From the NCBI RefSeq assembly GCF_037975245.1, contig NC_092577.1:33610398-33674397 (forward strand): 64,000 bases of DNA, written 5' to 3'. This document shows positions 1-12,150 of the stretch, piece after piece (the stretch's first letter is position 1; each line of letters opens with the position of its first letter). The position numbers were made by a program, and so were the translations under genes. The notes under the pieces were generated by a model. The model ran no database searches, was not told the DNA's origin, and was given only the letters and a program-made list of their open reading frames with translations. This DNA is from Apostichopus japonicus (taxonomy: Eukaryota; Echinodermata; Holothuroidea; Aspidochirotida; Stichopodidae).

Positions 1-3000
1 ACCAGACGGGTAAGATGCTACATAGCCCGTCTCGCGGGTAACATGTTCAATACTTACCAGTCTGGCGGGACACATATTCCCGTCTTCCGGGAAACTTTTT
101 GCTACTTAGCCCGTCTCGCGGGTAACAGACGGGTAAGTATTGGAAATGTTACCCGCGAGACGGGCTAAGTATAGCATCTGACTGAGTGGAAGTCGTCTAA
201 AGTTTTGGGATTATGTTACCCACCAGACGGGCTAAGAATTGAACATATTACCCACCAGTCGGGCTGTGTTACATCTGACCCAGTTAGTGGAAGTCGTCTT
301 AAGTTTCCCGGAAGACGGGAATTTATTTCCCGCCTGACGGGTAAGATGCTACATAGCCCGTCTCGCGGGTAACATGTTCAATACTTACCCGTCTGGCGGG
401 AAACATATTCCCGTCTTCCGGGAAAATATATGCTACCTAGCCCGTCTCGCGGGTAACAGACGGGTAAGTATTGCAAATGTTACCCGCGAGACGGGCTAAG
501 TAAAGCATCTGACTGAGTGGAAGTCGTCTAAAGTTTCGGAAACATGTTACACAACAGACCGGCTAAGAATTGAACATGTTACCCACCAGTCGGGCTGTGT
601 AACATCTGACCCAGTTAGTGGAAGTCGTCTAAAGTTTCCCGGAAGACGGGAATTTATTTCCCGCAGACGGGTAGGATTCTACATAGCCCGTCTGGCGGGT
701 AACATGTTCAATACTTACCCGTGTGGCGGGAAACATATTCCCGTCTTCCGGGAAACTATATGCTACATAGGCCGTCTCGCGGGTAACAGACGGGTAAGTA
801 TTGCAAATGTTACCCGCGAGACGGGCTACGTATAACATCTGACTGAGTGGAAGTCGTCTAAAGTTTCGGGAACATAATACCTACCAGACGGGCTAAGAAT
901 TGAACATGTTACCCGTGTTCCACTACCTGCTTAATGGAAGTCGTCTAAAGTTTCGGGAACATGTTACCCGCAGACGGGTAAGATGCTACATAGCCCGTCT
1001 GGCGGGACACATATTCCCGTCTTCCGGGAAACTTTTTGCTACTTAGCCCGTCTCGCGGGTAACAGACGGGTAAGTATTGAAAATGTTACCCGCGAGACGG
1101 GCTAAGTACAGCATCTGACTGAGTGGAAGTCGTCTAAAGTTTCGGAAACATGTTACCCACCAGACCGGCTAAGAATTGAACATGTTAACCACCAGTCGGG
1201 CTGTGTAACATCTGACCCAGTTAGTGGAAGTCGTCTAAAGTTTCCCGCCAGACGGGTAAGATGCTACATAGCCCGTCTCGCGGGTAACATGTTCAATACT
1301 TACCCGTCTGGCGGGAAACATATTCCCGTCTTCCGGGAAAATACATGCTACTTAGCCCGTCTCGCGGGTAACAGACGGGTAAGTATTGAAAATGTTACCC
1401 GCGAGACGGGCTAAGTATAGCATCTGACTGAGTGGAAGTCGTTTAAAGTTTCAAGATTATGTTACCCACCAGATGGGCTAAGAATTGAACATGTTAGCCG
1501 TGTTCCACTACCTGCTTAATGGAAGTCGTCTAAAGTTTCGGGAACATGTTACCCGCAGACGGGTAAGATGCTACATAGCCCGTCTGGCGGGACACATATT
1601 CCCGTCTTCCGGGAAACTTTTTGCTACTTAGCCCGTCTCGCGGGTAACAGACGGGTAAGTATTGAAAATGTTACCCGCGAGACGGGCTAAGTACAGCATC
1701 TGACTGAGTGGAAGTCGTCTAAAGTTTCGGAAACATGTTACCCACCAGACCGGCTAAGAATTGAACATGTTAACCACCAGTCGGGCTGTGTAACATCTGA
1801 CCCAGTTAGTGGAAGTCGTCTAAAGTTTCCCGGAAGACGGGAATTTATTTCCCGCCAGACGGGTAAGATGCTACATAGCCCGTCTCGCGGGTAACATGTT
1901 CAATAATTACCCGTCTGACGGGAAAAATATTCCCGTCTTCTGGGAAACATATTCCCGTCTTCCGGGAAAGTATATGCTACCTAGCCCGTCTCGCGGGTAA
2001 CAGACGGGTAAGTATTGAATGAACATGTTACCCACCAGACGGGTAAGATGCTACATAGCCCGTCTGGCGGGTAACATGTTCAATACTTACCCGTCTGGCG
2101 GGAAACATATTCCCGTCTTCCGGGAAACTATATGCTACTTAGACCGTCTCGCGGGTAACAGACGGGTAAGTATTGAAAATGTTACCCGCGAGGCGGGCTA
2201 AGTAAAGCATCTGACTGAGTGGAAGTCGTCTAAAGTTTCCCGGAAGACGGGAATTTATTTCCCGCCAGACGGGTAAGATGCTACATAGCCCGTCTCGCGG
2301 GTAACATGTTCAATAATTACCCTTCTGACGGGAAACATATTGCCGTCTTCTGGGAAACATATTCCCGTCTTCCGGGAAAATATATGCTACCTAGCCCGTC
2401 TCGCGGGTAACAGACGGGTAAGTATTAAAAAAGTTTCGGGATTATGTTACCCACCAGACGGGCTAAGAATTGAACATGTTACCCGTCTTCCACTGAATGC
2501 TTAATGGAAGTCGTCTAAAGTTTCGGGAACATGTTACCCACCAGACGGGTAAGATGCTACATAGCCCGTCTCGCGGGTAACATGTTCAATACTTACCAGT
2601 CTGGCGGGACACATATTCCCGTCTTCCGGGAAACTTTTTGCTACTTAGCCCGTCTCGCGGGTAACAGACGGGTAAGTATTGCAAATGTTACCCGCGAGAC
2701 GGGCTAAGTATAGCATCTGACTGAGTGGAAGTCGTCTAAAGTTTCGGAAACATGTTACCCAACAGACCGGCTAAGAATTGAACATGTTACCCACCAGTCG
2801 GGCTGTGTAACATCTGACCCAGTTAGTGGAAGTCGTCTAAAGTTTCCCGGAAGACGGGAATTTATTTCCCGCCAGACGGGTAAGATGCTACATAGCCCGT
2901 CTCGCGGGTAACATGTTCAATAATTACCCTTCTGACGGGAAACATATTGCCGTCTTCTGGGAAACATATTCCCGTCTTCCGGGAAAATATATGCTACCTA

Positions 3001-3146
3001 GCCCGTCTCGCGGGTAACAGACGGGTAAGTATTAAAAAAGTTTCGGGATTATGTTACCCACCAGACGGGCTAAGAATTGAACATGTTACCCGTCTTCCAC
3101 TGAATGCTTAATGGAAGTCGTCTAAAGTTTCGGGAACATGTTACCT
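1..3146. repeat. Satellite higher-order unit 1 (3146 bp)
   Basis: Position 1 aligns with position 3147, and the match continues for about 2.5 kb with only scattered substitutions (for example CTCGCGGG against CTGGCGGG near position 31, and ACTTACC against AATTACC near 386). That defines a 3146-bp higher-order unit made of many related submodules. The unit may start before the window, because the left edge cuts the array. Confidence 0.85.
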
Positions 3147-5624
3147 ACCAGACGGGTAAGATGCTACATAGCCCGTCTGGCGGGTAACATGTTCAATACT
3201 TACCAGTCTGGCGGGACACATATTCCCGTCTTCCGGGAAACTTTTTGCTACTTAGCCCGTCTCGCGGGTAACAGACGGGTAAGTATTGGAAATGTTACCC
3301 GCGAGACGGGCTAAGTATAGCATCTGACTGAGTGGAAGTCGTCTAAAGTTTTGGGATTATGTTACCCACCAGACGGGCTAAGAATTGAACATATTACCCA
3401 CCAGTCGGGCTGTGTTACATCTGACCCAGTTAGTGGAAGTCGTCTTAAGTTTCCCGGAAGACGGGAATTTATTTCCCGCCTGACGGGTAAGATGCTACAT
3501 AGCCCGTCTCGCGGGTAACATGTTCAATAATTACCCGTCTGGCGGGAAACATATTCCCGTCTTCCGGGAAAATATATGCTACCTAGCCCGTCTCGCGGGT
3601 AACAGACGGGTAAGTATTGCAAATGTTACCCGCGAGACGGGCTAAGTAAAGCATCTGACTGAGTGGAAGTCGTCTAAAGTTTCGGAAACATGTTACACAA
3701 CAGACCGGCTAAGAATTGAACATGTTACCCACCAGTCGGGCTGTGTAACATCTGACCCAGTTAGTGGAAGTCGTCTAAAGTTTCCCGGAAGACGGGAATT
3801 TATTTCCCGCAGACGGGTAGGATTCTACATAGCCCGTCTGGCGGGTAACATGTTCAATACTTACCCGTGTGGCGGGAAACATATTCCCGTCTTCCGGGAA
3901 ACTATATGCTACATAGGCCGTCTCGCGGGTAACAGACGGGTAAGTATTGCAAATGTTACCCGCGAGACGGGCTACGTATAACATCTGACTGAGTGGAAGT
4001 CGTCTAAAGTTTCGGGAACATAATACCTACCAGACGGGCTAAGAATTGAACATGTTACCCGTGTTCCACTACCTGCTTAATGGAAGTCGTCTAAAGTTTC
4101 GGGAACATGTTACCCGCAGACGGGTAAGATGCTACATAGCCCGTCTGGCGGGACACATATTCCCGTCTTCCGGGAAACTTTTTGCTACTTAGCCCGTCTC
4201 GCGGGTAACAGACGGGTAAGTATTGAAAATGTTACCCGCGAGACGGGCTAAGTACAGCATCTGACTGAGTGGAAGTCGTCTAAAGTTTCGGAAACATGTT
4301 ACCCACCAGACCGGCTAAGAATTGAACATGTTAACCACCAGTCGGGCTGTGTAACATCTGACCCAGTTAGTGGAAGTCGTCTAAAGTTTCCCGCCAGACG
4401 GGTAAGATGCTACATAGCCCGTCTCGCGGGTAACATGTTCAATACTTACCCGTCTGGCGGGAAACATATTCCCGTCTTCCGGGAAAATACATGCTACTTA
4501 GCCCGTCTCGCGGGTAACAGACGGGTAAGTATTGAAAATGTTACCCGCGAGACGGGCTAAGTATAGCATCTGACTGAGTGGAAGTCGTTTAAAGTTTCAA
4601 GATTATGTTACCCACCAGATGGGCTAAGAATTGAACATGTTAGCCGTGTTCCACTACCTGCTTAATGGAAGTCGTCTAAAGTTTCGGGAACATGTTACCC
4701 GCAGACGGGTAAGATGCTACATAGCCCGTCTGGCGGGACACATATTCCCGTCTTCCGGGAAACTTTTTGCTACTTAGCCCGTCTCGCGGGTAACAGACGG
4801 GTAAGTATTGAAAATGTTACCCGCGAGACGGGCTAAGTACAGCATCTGACTGAGTGGAAGTCGTCTAAAGTTTCGGAAACATGTTACCCACCAGACCGGC
4901 TAAGAATTGAACATGTTAACCACCAGTCGGGCTGTGTAACATCTGACCCAGTTAGTGGAAGTCGTCTAAAGTTTCCCGGAAGACGGGAATTTATTTCCCG
5001 CCAGACGGGTAAGATGCTACATAGCCCGTCTCGCGGGTAACATGTTCAATAATTACCCGTCTGACGGGAAAAATATTCCCGTCTTCTGGGAAACATATTC
5101 CCGTCTTCCGGGAAAATATATGCTACCTAGCCCGTCTCGCGGGTAACAGACGGGTAAGTATTGAATGAACATGTTACCCACCAGACGGGTAAGATGCTAC
5201 ATAGCCCGTCTGGCGGGTAACATGTTCAATACTTACCCGTCTGGCGGGAAACATATTCCCGTCTTCCGGGAAACTATATGCTACTTAGACCGTCTCGCGG
5301 GTAACAGACGGGTAAGTATTGAAAATGTTACCCGCGAGGCGGGCTAAGTAAAGCATCTGACTGAGTGGAAGTCGTCTAAAGTTTCCCGGAAGACGGGAAT
5401 TTATTTCCCGCCAGACGGGTAAGATGCTACATAGCCCGTCTCGCGGGTAACATGTTCAATAATTACCCTTCTGACGGGAAACATATTGCCGTCTTCTGGG
5501 AAACATATTCCCGTCTTCCGGGAAAATATATGCTACCTAGCCCGTCTCGCGGGTAACAGACGGGTAAGTATTAAAAAAGTTTCGGGATTATGTTACCCAC
5601 CAGACGGGCTAAGAATTGAACATG
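3147..5624. repeat. Satellite higher-order unit 2, truncated
   Basis: Near-identical to 1-2478. The match breaks at about 5624, inside the module that reads CTAAGAATTGAACATG. The sequence then runs into a short AT-rich junction and an inverted block. The high identity to unit 1 points to recent amplification or gene conversion, or to duplicated assembly. Confidence 0.8.
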
Positions 5625-5788
5625 AATTTGAATAAATTGAATAAATTCCCGTCTTCCGGGAAACTTTAGACGACTTCCACTAACTGGGTCAGATGTTACA
5701 CAGCCCGACTGGTGGGTAACATGTTCAATTCTTAGCCGGTCTGTTGTGTAACATGTTTCCGAAACTTTAGACGACTTCCACTCAGTCA
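5625..5788 (-). repeat. Inverted satellite segment with AT-rich junction
   Basis: After a junction containing two copies of AATAAATTGAATAAATT-like sequence (about 5625-5648), the array runs in reverse complement. It reads CCCGTCTTCCGGGAAACTTT, then ACGACTTCCACTAACTGGGT, and ends ACGACTTCCACTCAGTC. This is the reverse complement of the stretch seen forward at about 511-650. Forward orientation resumes at 5789, which corresponds to position 14 of unit 1. Confidence 0.85.
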
Positions 5789-8134
5789 GATGCTACATAG
5801 CCCGTCTCGCGGGTAACATGTTCAATACTTACCAGTCTGGCGGGACACATATTCCCGTCTTCCGGGAAACTTTTTGCTACTTAGCCCGTCTCGCGGGTAA
5901 CAGACGGGTAAGTATTGGAAATGTTACCCGCGAGACGGGCTAAGTATAGCATCTGACTGAGTGGAAGTCGTCTAAAGTTTTGGGATTATGTTACCCACCA
6001 GACGGGCTAAGAATTGAACATATTACCCACCAGTCGGGCTGTGTTACATCTGACCCAGTTAGTGGAAGTCGTCTAAAGTTTCCCGGAAGACGGGAATTTA
6101 TTTCCCGCCTGACGGGTAAGATGCTACATAGCCCGTCTCGCGGGTAACATGTTCAATACTTACCCGTCTGGCGGGAAACATATTCCCGTCTTCCGGGAAA
6201 ATATATGCTACCTAGCCCGTCTCGCGGGTAACAGACGGGTAAGTATTGCAAATGTTACCCGCGAGACGGGCTAAGTAAAGCATCTGACTGAGTGGAAGTC
6301 GTCTAAAGTTTCGGAAACATGTTACACAACAGACCGGCTAAGAATTGAACATGTTACCCACCAGTCGGGCTGTGTAACATCTGACCCAGTTAGTGGAAGT
6401 CGTCTAAAGTTTCCCGGAAGACGGGAATTTATTTCCCGCAGACGGGTAGGATTCTACATAGCCCGTCTGGCGGGTAACATGTTCAATACTTACCCGTGTG
6501 GCGGGAAACATATTCCCGTCTTCCGGGAAACTATATGCTACATAGGCCGTCTCGCGGGTAACAGACGGGTAAGTATTGCAAATGTTACCCGCGAGACGGG
6601 CTACGTATAACATCTGACTGAGTGGAAGTCGTCTAAAGTTTCGGGAACATAATACCTACCAGACGGGCTAAGAATTGAACATGTTACCCGTGTTCCACTA
6701 CCTGCTTAATGGAAGTCGTCTAAAGTTTCGGGAACATGTTACCCGCAGACGGGTAAGATGCTACATAGCCCGTCTGGCGGGACACATATTCCCGTCTTCC
6801 GGGAAACTTTTTGCTACTTAGCCCGTCTCGCGGGTAACAGACGGGTAAGTATTGAAAATGTTACCCGCGAGACGGGCTAAGTACAGCATCTGACTGAGTG
6901 GAAGTCGTCTAAAGTTTCGGAAACATGTTACCCACCAGACCGGCTAAGAATTGAACATGTTAACCACCAGTCGGGCTGTGTAACATCTGACCCAGTTAGT
7001 GGAAGTCGTCTAAAGTTTCCCGCCAGACGGGTAAGATGCTACATAGCCCGTCTCGCGGGTAACATGTTCAATACTTACCCGTCTGGCGGGAAACATATTC
7101 CCGTCTTCCGGGAAAATACATGCTACTTAGCCCGTCTCGCGGGTAACAGACGGGTAAGTATTGAAAATGTTACCCGCGAGACGGGCTAAGTATAGCATCT
7201 GACTGAGTGGAAGTCGTTTAAAGTTTCAAGATTATGTTACCCACCAGATGGGCTAAGAATTGAACATGTTAGCCGTGTTCCACTACCTGCTTAATGGAAG
7301 TCGTCTAAAGTTTCGGGAACATGTTACCCGCAGACGGGTAAGATGCTACATAGCCCGTCTGGCGGGACACATATTCCCGTCTTCCGGGAAACTTTTTGCT
7401 ACTTAGCCCGTCTCGCGGGTAACAGACGGGTAAGTATTGAAAATGTTACCCGCGAGACGGGCTAAGTACAGCATCTGACTGAGTGGAAGTCGTCTAAAGT
7501 TTCGGAAACATGTTACCCACCAGACCGGCTAAGAATTGAACATGTTAACCACCAGTCGGGCTGTGTAACATCTGACCCAGTTAGTGGAAGTCGTCTAAAG
7601 TTTCCCGGAAGACGGGAATTTATTTCCCGCCAGACGGGTTAGATGCTACATAGCCCGTCTCGCGGGTAACATGTTCAATAATTACCCGTCTGACGGGAAA
7701 CATATTCCCGTCTTCCGGGAAACTATATGCTACTTAGACCGTCTCGCGGGTAACAGACGGGTAAGTATTGAAAATGTTACCCGCGAGGCGGGCTAAGTAA
7801 AGCATCTGACTGAGTGGAAGTCGTCTAAAGTTTCCCGGAAGACGGGAATTTATTTCCCGCCAGACGGGTAAGATGCTACATAGCCCGTCTCGCGGGTAAC
7901 ATGTTCAATAATTACCCTTCTGACGGGAAACATATTGCCGTCTTCTGGGAAACATATTCCCGTCTTCCGGGAAAATATATGCTACCTAGCCCGTCTCGCG
8001 GGTAACAGACGGGTAAGTATTAAAAAAGTTTCGGGATTATGTTACCCACCAGACGGGCTAAGAATTGAACATGTTACCCGTCTTCCACTGAATGCTTAAT
8101 GGAAGTCGTCTAAAGTTTCGGGAACATGTTACCC
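5789..8134. repeat. Satellite higher-order unit 3 (short form)
   Basis: Collinear with unit 1 at an offset of 5775. It restarts at 8135 after about 2359 bp, so it lacks internal submodules relative to the 3146-bp unit. The missing part lies after the region matching unit-1 position about 1860. Confidence 0.75.
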
Positions 8135-10088
8135 ACCAGACGGGTAAGATGCTACATAGCCCGTCTCGCGGGTAACATGTTCAATACTTACCAGTCTGGC
8201 GGGACACATATTCCCGTCTTCCGGGAAACTTTTTGCTACTTAGCCCGTCTCGCGGGTAACAGACGGGTAAGTATTGGAAATGTTACCCGCGAGACGGGCT
8301 AAGTATAGCATCTGACTGAGTGGAAGTCGTCTAAAGTTTTGGGATTATGTTACCCACCAGACGGGCTAAGAATTGAACATATTACCCACCAGTCGGGCTG
8401 TGTTACATCTGACCCAGTTAGTGGAAGTCGTCTAAAGTTTCCCGGAAGACGGGAATTTATTTCCCGCCTGACGGGTAAGATGCTACATAGCCCGTCTCGC
8501 GGGTAACATGTTCAATACTTACCCGTCTGGCGGGAAACATATTCCCGTCTTCCGGGAAAATATATGCTACCTAGCCCGTCTCGCGGGTAACAGACGGGTA
8601 AGTATTGCAAATGTTACCCGCGAGACGGGCTAAGTAAAGCATCTGACTGAGTGGAAGTCGTCTAAAGTTTCGGAAACATGTTACACAACAGACCGGCTAA
8701 GAATTGAACATGTTACCCACCAGTCGGGCTGTGTAACATCTGACCCAGTTAGTGGAAGTCGTCTAAAGTTTCCCGGAAGACGGGAATTTATTTCCCGCAG
8801 ACGGGTAGGATGCTACATAGCCCGTCTGGCGGGTAACATGTTCAATACTTACCCGTGTGGCGGGAAACATATTCCCGTCTTCCGGGAAACTATATGCTAC
8901 ATAGGCCGTCTCGCGGGTAACAGACGGGTAAGTATTGAAAATGTTACCCGCGAGACGGGCTACGTATAACATCTGACTGAGTGGAAGTCGTCTAAAGTTT
9001 CGGGAACATAATACCTACCAGACGGGCTAAGAATTGAACATGTTACCCGTGTTCCACTACCTGCTTAATGGAAGTCGTCTAAAGTTTCGGGAACATGTTA
9101 CCCGCAGACGGGTAAGATGCTACATAGCCCGTCTGGCGGGACACATATTCCCGTCTTCCGGGAAACTTTTTGCTACTTAGCCCGTCTCGCGGGTAACAGA
9201 CGGGTAAGTATTGAAAATGTTACCCGCGAGACGGGCTAAGTACAGCATCTGACTGAGTGGAAGTCGTCTAAAGTTTCGGAAACATGTTACCCACCAGACC
9301 GGCTAAGAATTGAACATGTTAACCACCAGTCGGGCTGTGTAACATCTGACCCAGTTAGTGGAAGTCGTCTAAAGTTTCCCGGAAGACGGGAATTTATTTC
9401 CCGCCAGACGGGTAAGATGCTACATAGCCCGTCTCGCGGGTAACATGTTCAATAATTACCCGTCTGACGGGAAAAATATTCCCGTCTTCTGGGAAACATA
9501 TTTTCGTCTTCCGGGAAAATATATGCTACCTAGCCCGTCTCGCGGGTAACAGACGGGTAAGTATTGAATGAACATGTTACCCACCAGACGGGTAAGATGC
9601 TACATAGCCCGTCTGGCGGGTAACATGTTCAATACTTACCCGTCTGGCGGGAAACATATTCCCGTCTTCCGGGAAACTATATGCTACTTAGACCGTCTCG
9701 CGGGTAACAGACGGGTAAGGATTGAAAATGTTACCCGCGAGGCGGGCTAAGTAAAGCATCTGACTGAGTGGAAGTCGTCTAAAGTTTCCCGGAAGACGGG
9801 AATTTATTTCCCGCCAGACGGGTAAGATGCTACATAGCCCGTCTCGCGGGTAACATGTTCAATAATTACCCTTCTGACGGGAAACATATTGCCGTCTTCT
9901 GGGAAACATATTCCCGTCTTCCGGGAAAATATATGCTACCTAGCCCGTCTCGCGGGTAACAGACGGGTAAGTATTAAAAAAGTTTCGGGATTATGTTACC
10001 CACCAGACGGGCTAAGAATTGAACATGTTACCCGTCTTCCACTGAATGCTTAATGGAAGTCGTCTAAAGTTTCGGGAACATGTTACCC
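8135..10088. repeat. Satellite higher-order unit 4 (shorter form)
   Basis: Starts with the same ACCAGACGGGTAAGATG phase as unit 1 (offset 8134) and restarts after 1954 bp. It has lost the submodules that match roughly unit-1 1226-1850. It is otherwise highly similar, with a few private changes such as AACATATTTTCGTC near 9495. Confidence 0.75.
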
Positions 10089-12150
10089 ACCAGACGGGTA
10101 AGATGCTACATAGCCCGTCTGGCGGGTAACATGTTCAATACTTACCAGTCTGGCGGGACACATATTCCCGTCTTCCGGGAAACTTTTTGCTACTTAGCCC
10201 GTCTCGCGGGTAACAGACGGGTAAGTATTTGAAATGTTACCCGCGAGACGGGCTAAGTATAGCATCTGACTGAGTGGAAGTCGTCTAAAGTTTCGGAAAC
10301 ATGTTACACAACAGACGGGCTAAGAATTGAACATATTACCCACCAGTCGGGCTGTGTTACATCTGACCCAGTTAGTGGAAGTCGTCTAAAGTTTCCCGGA
10401 AGACGGGAATTTATTTCCCGCCTGACGGGTAAGATGCTACATAGCCCGTCTCGCGGGTAACATGTTCAATACTTACCCGTCTGGCGGGAAACATATTCCC
10501 GTCTTCCGGGAAAATATATGCTACCTAGCCCGTCTCGCGGGTAACAGACGGGTAAGTATTGCAAATGTTACCCGCGAGACGGGCTAAGTAAAGCATCTGA
10601 CTGAGTGGAAGTCGTCTAAAGTTTCGGAAACATGTTACACAACAGACCGGCTAAGAATTGAACATGTTACCCACCAGTCGGGCTGTGTAACATCTGACCC
10701 AGTTAGTGGAAGTCGTCTAAAGTTTCCCGGAAGACGGGAATTTATTTCCCGCAGACGGGTAGGATGCTACATAGCCCGTCTGGCGGGTAACATGTTCAAT
10801 ACTTACACGTGTGGCGGGAAACATATTCCCGTCTTCCGGGAAACTATATGCTACATAGGCCGTCTCGCGGGTAACAGACGGGTAAGTATTGAAAATGTTA
10901 CCCGCGAGACGGGCTACGTATAACATCTGACTGAGTGGAAGTCGTCTAAAGTTTCGGGAACATAATACCTACCAGACGGGCTAAGAATTGAACATGTTAC
11001 CCGTGTTCCACTACCTGCTTAATGGAAGTCGTCTAAAGTTTCGGGAACATGTTACCCGCAGACGGGTAAGATGCTACATAGCCCGTCTGGCGGGACACAT
11101 ATTCCCGTCTTCCGGGAAACTTTTTGCTACTTAGCCCGTCTCGCGGGTAACAGACGGGTAAGTATTGAAAATGTTACCCGCGAGACGGGCTAAGTACAGC
11201 ATCTGACTGAGTGGAAGTCGTCTAAAGTTTCGGAAACATGTTACCCACCAGACCGGCTAAGAATTGAACATGTTAACCACCAGTCGGGCTGTGTAACATC
11301 TGACCCAGTTAGTGGAAGTCGTCTAAAGTTTCCCGGAAGACGGGAATTTATTTCCCGCCAGACGGGTAAGATGCTACATAGCCCGTCTCGCGGGTAACAT
11401 GTTCAATACTTACCCGTCTGGCGGGAAACATATTCCCGTCTTCCGGGAAAATACATGCTACTTAGCCCGTCTCGCGGGTAACAGACGGGTAAGTATTGAA
11501 AATGTTACCCGCGAGACGGGCTAAGTATAGCATCTGACTGAGTGGAAGTCGTTTAAAGTTTCAAGATTATGTTACCCACCAGATGGGCTAAGAATTGAAC
11601 ATGTTAGCCGTGTTCCACTACCTGCTTAATGGAAGTCGTCTAAAGTTTCGGGAACATGTTACCCGCAGACGGGTAAGATGCTACATAGCCCGTCTGGCGG
11701 GACACATATTCCCGTCTTCCGGGAAACTTTTTACTACTTAGCCCGTCTCGCGGGTAACAGACGGGTAAGTATTGAAAATGTTACCCGCGAGACGGGCTAA
11801 GTACAGCATCTGACTGAGTGGAAGTCGTCTAAAGTTTCGGAAACATGTTACCCACCAGACCGGCTAAGAATTGAACATGTTAACCACCAGTCGGGCTGTG
11901 TAACATCTGACCCAGTTAGTGGAAGTCGTCTAAAGTTTCCCGGAAGACGGGAATTTATTTCCCGCCAGACGGGTAAGATGCTACATAGCCCGTCTCGCGG
12001 GTAACATGTTCAATAATTACCCGTCTGACGGGAAAAATATTCCCGTCTTCTGGGAAACATATTCCCGTCTTCCGGGAAAATATATGCTACCTAGCCCGTC
12101 TCGCGGGTAACAGACGGGTAAGTATTGAATGAACATGTTACCCACCAGAC
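10089..12150. repeat. Satellite higher-order unit 5
   Basis: Restarts at offset 10088 from unit 1. It regains the block around 11360-11660 that unit 4 lacks, so block content differs between adjacent units. Beyond about 12150 the higher-order register becomes irregular. Confidence 0.65.
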
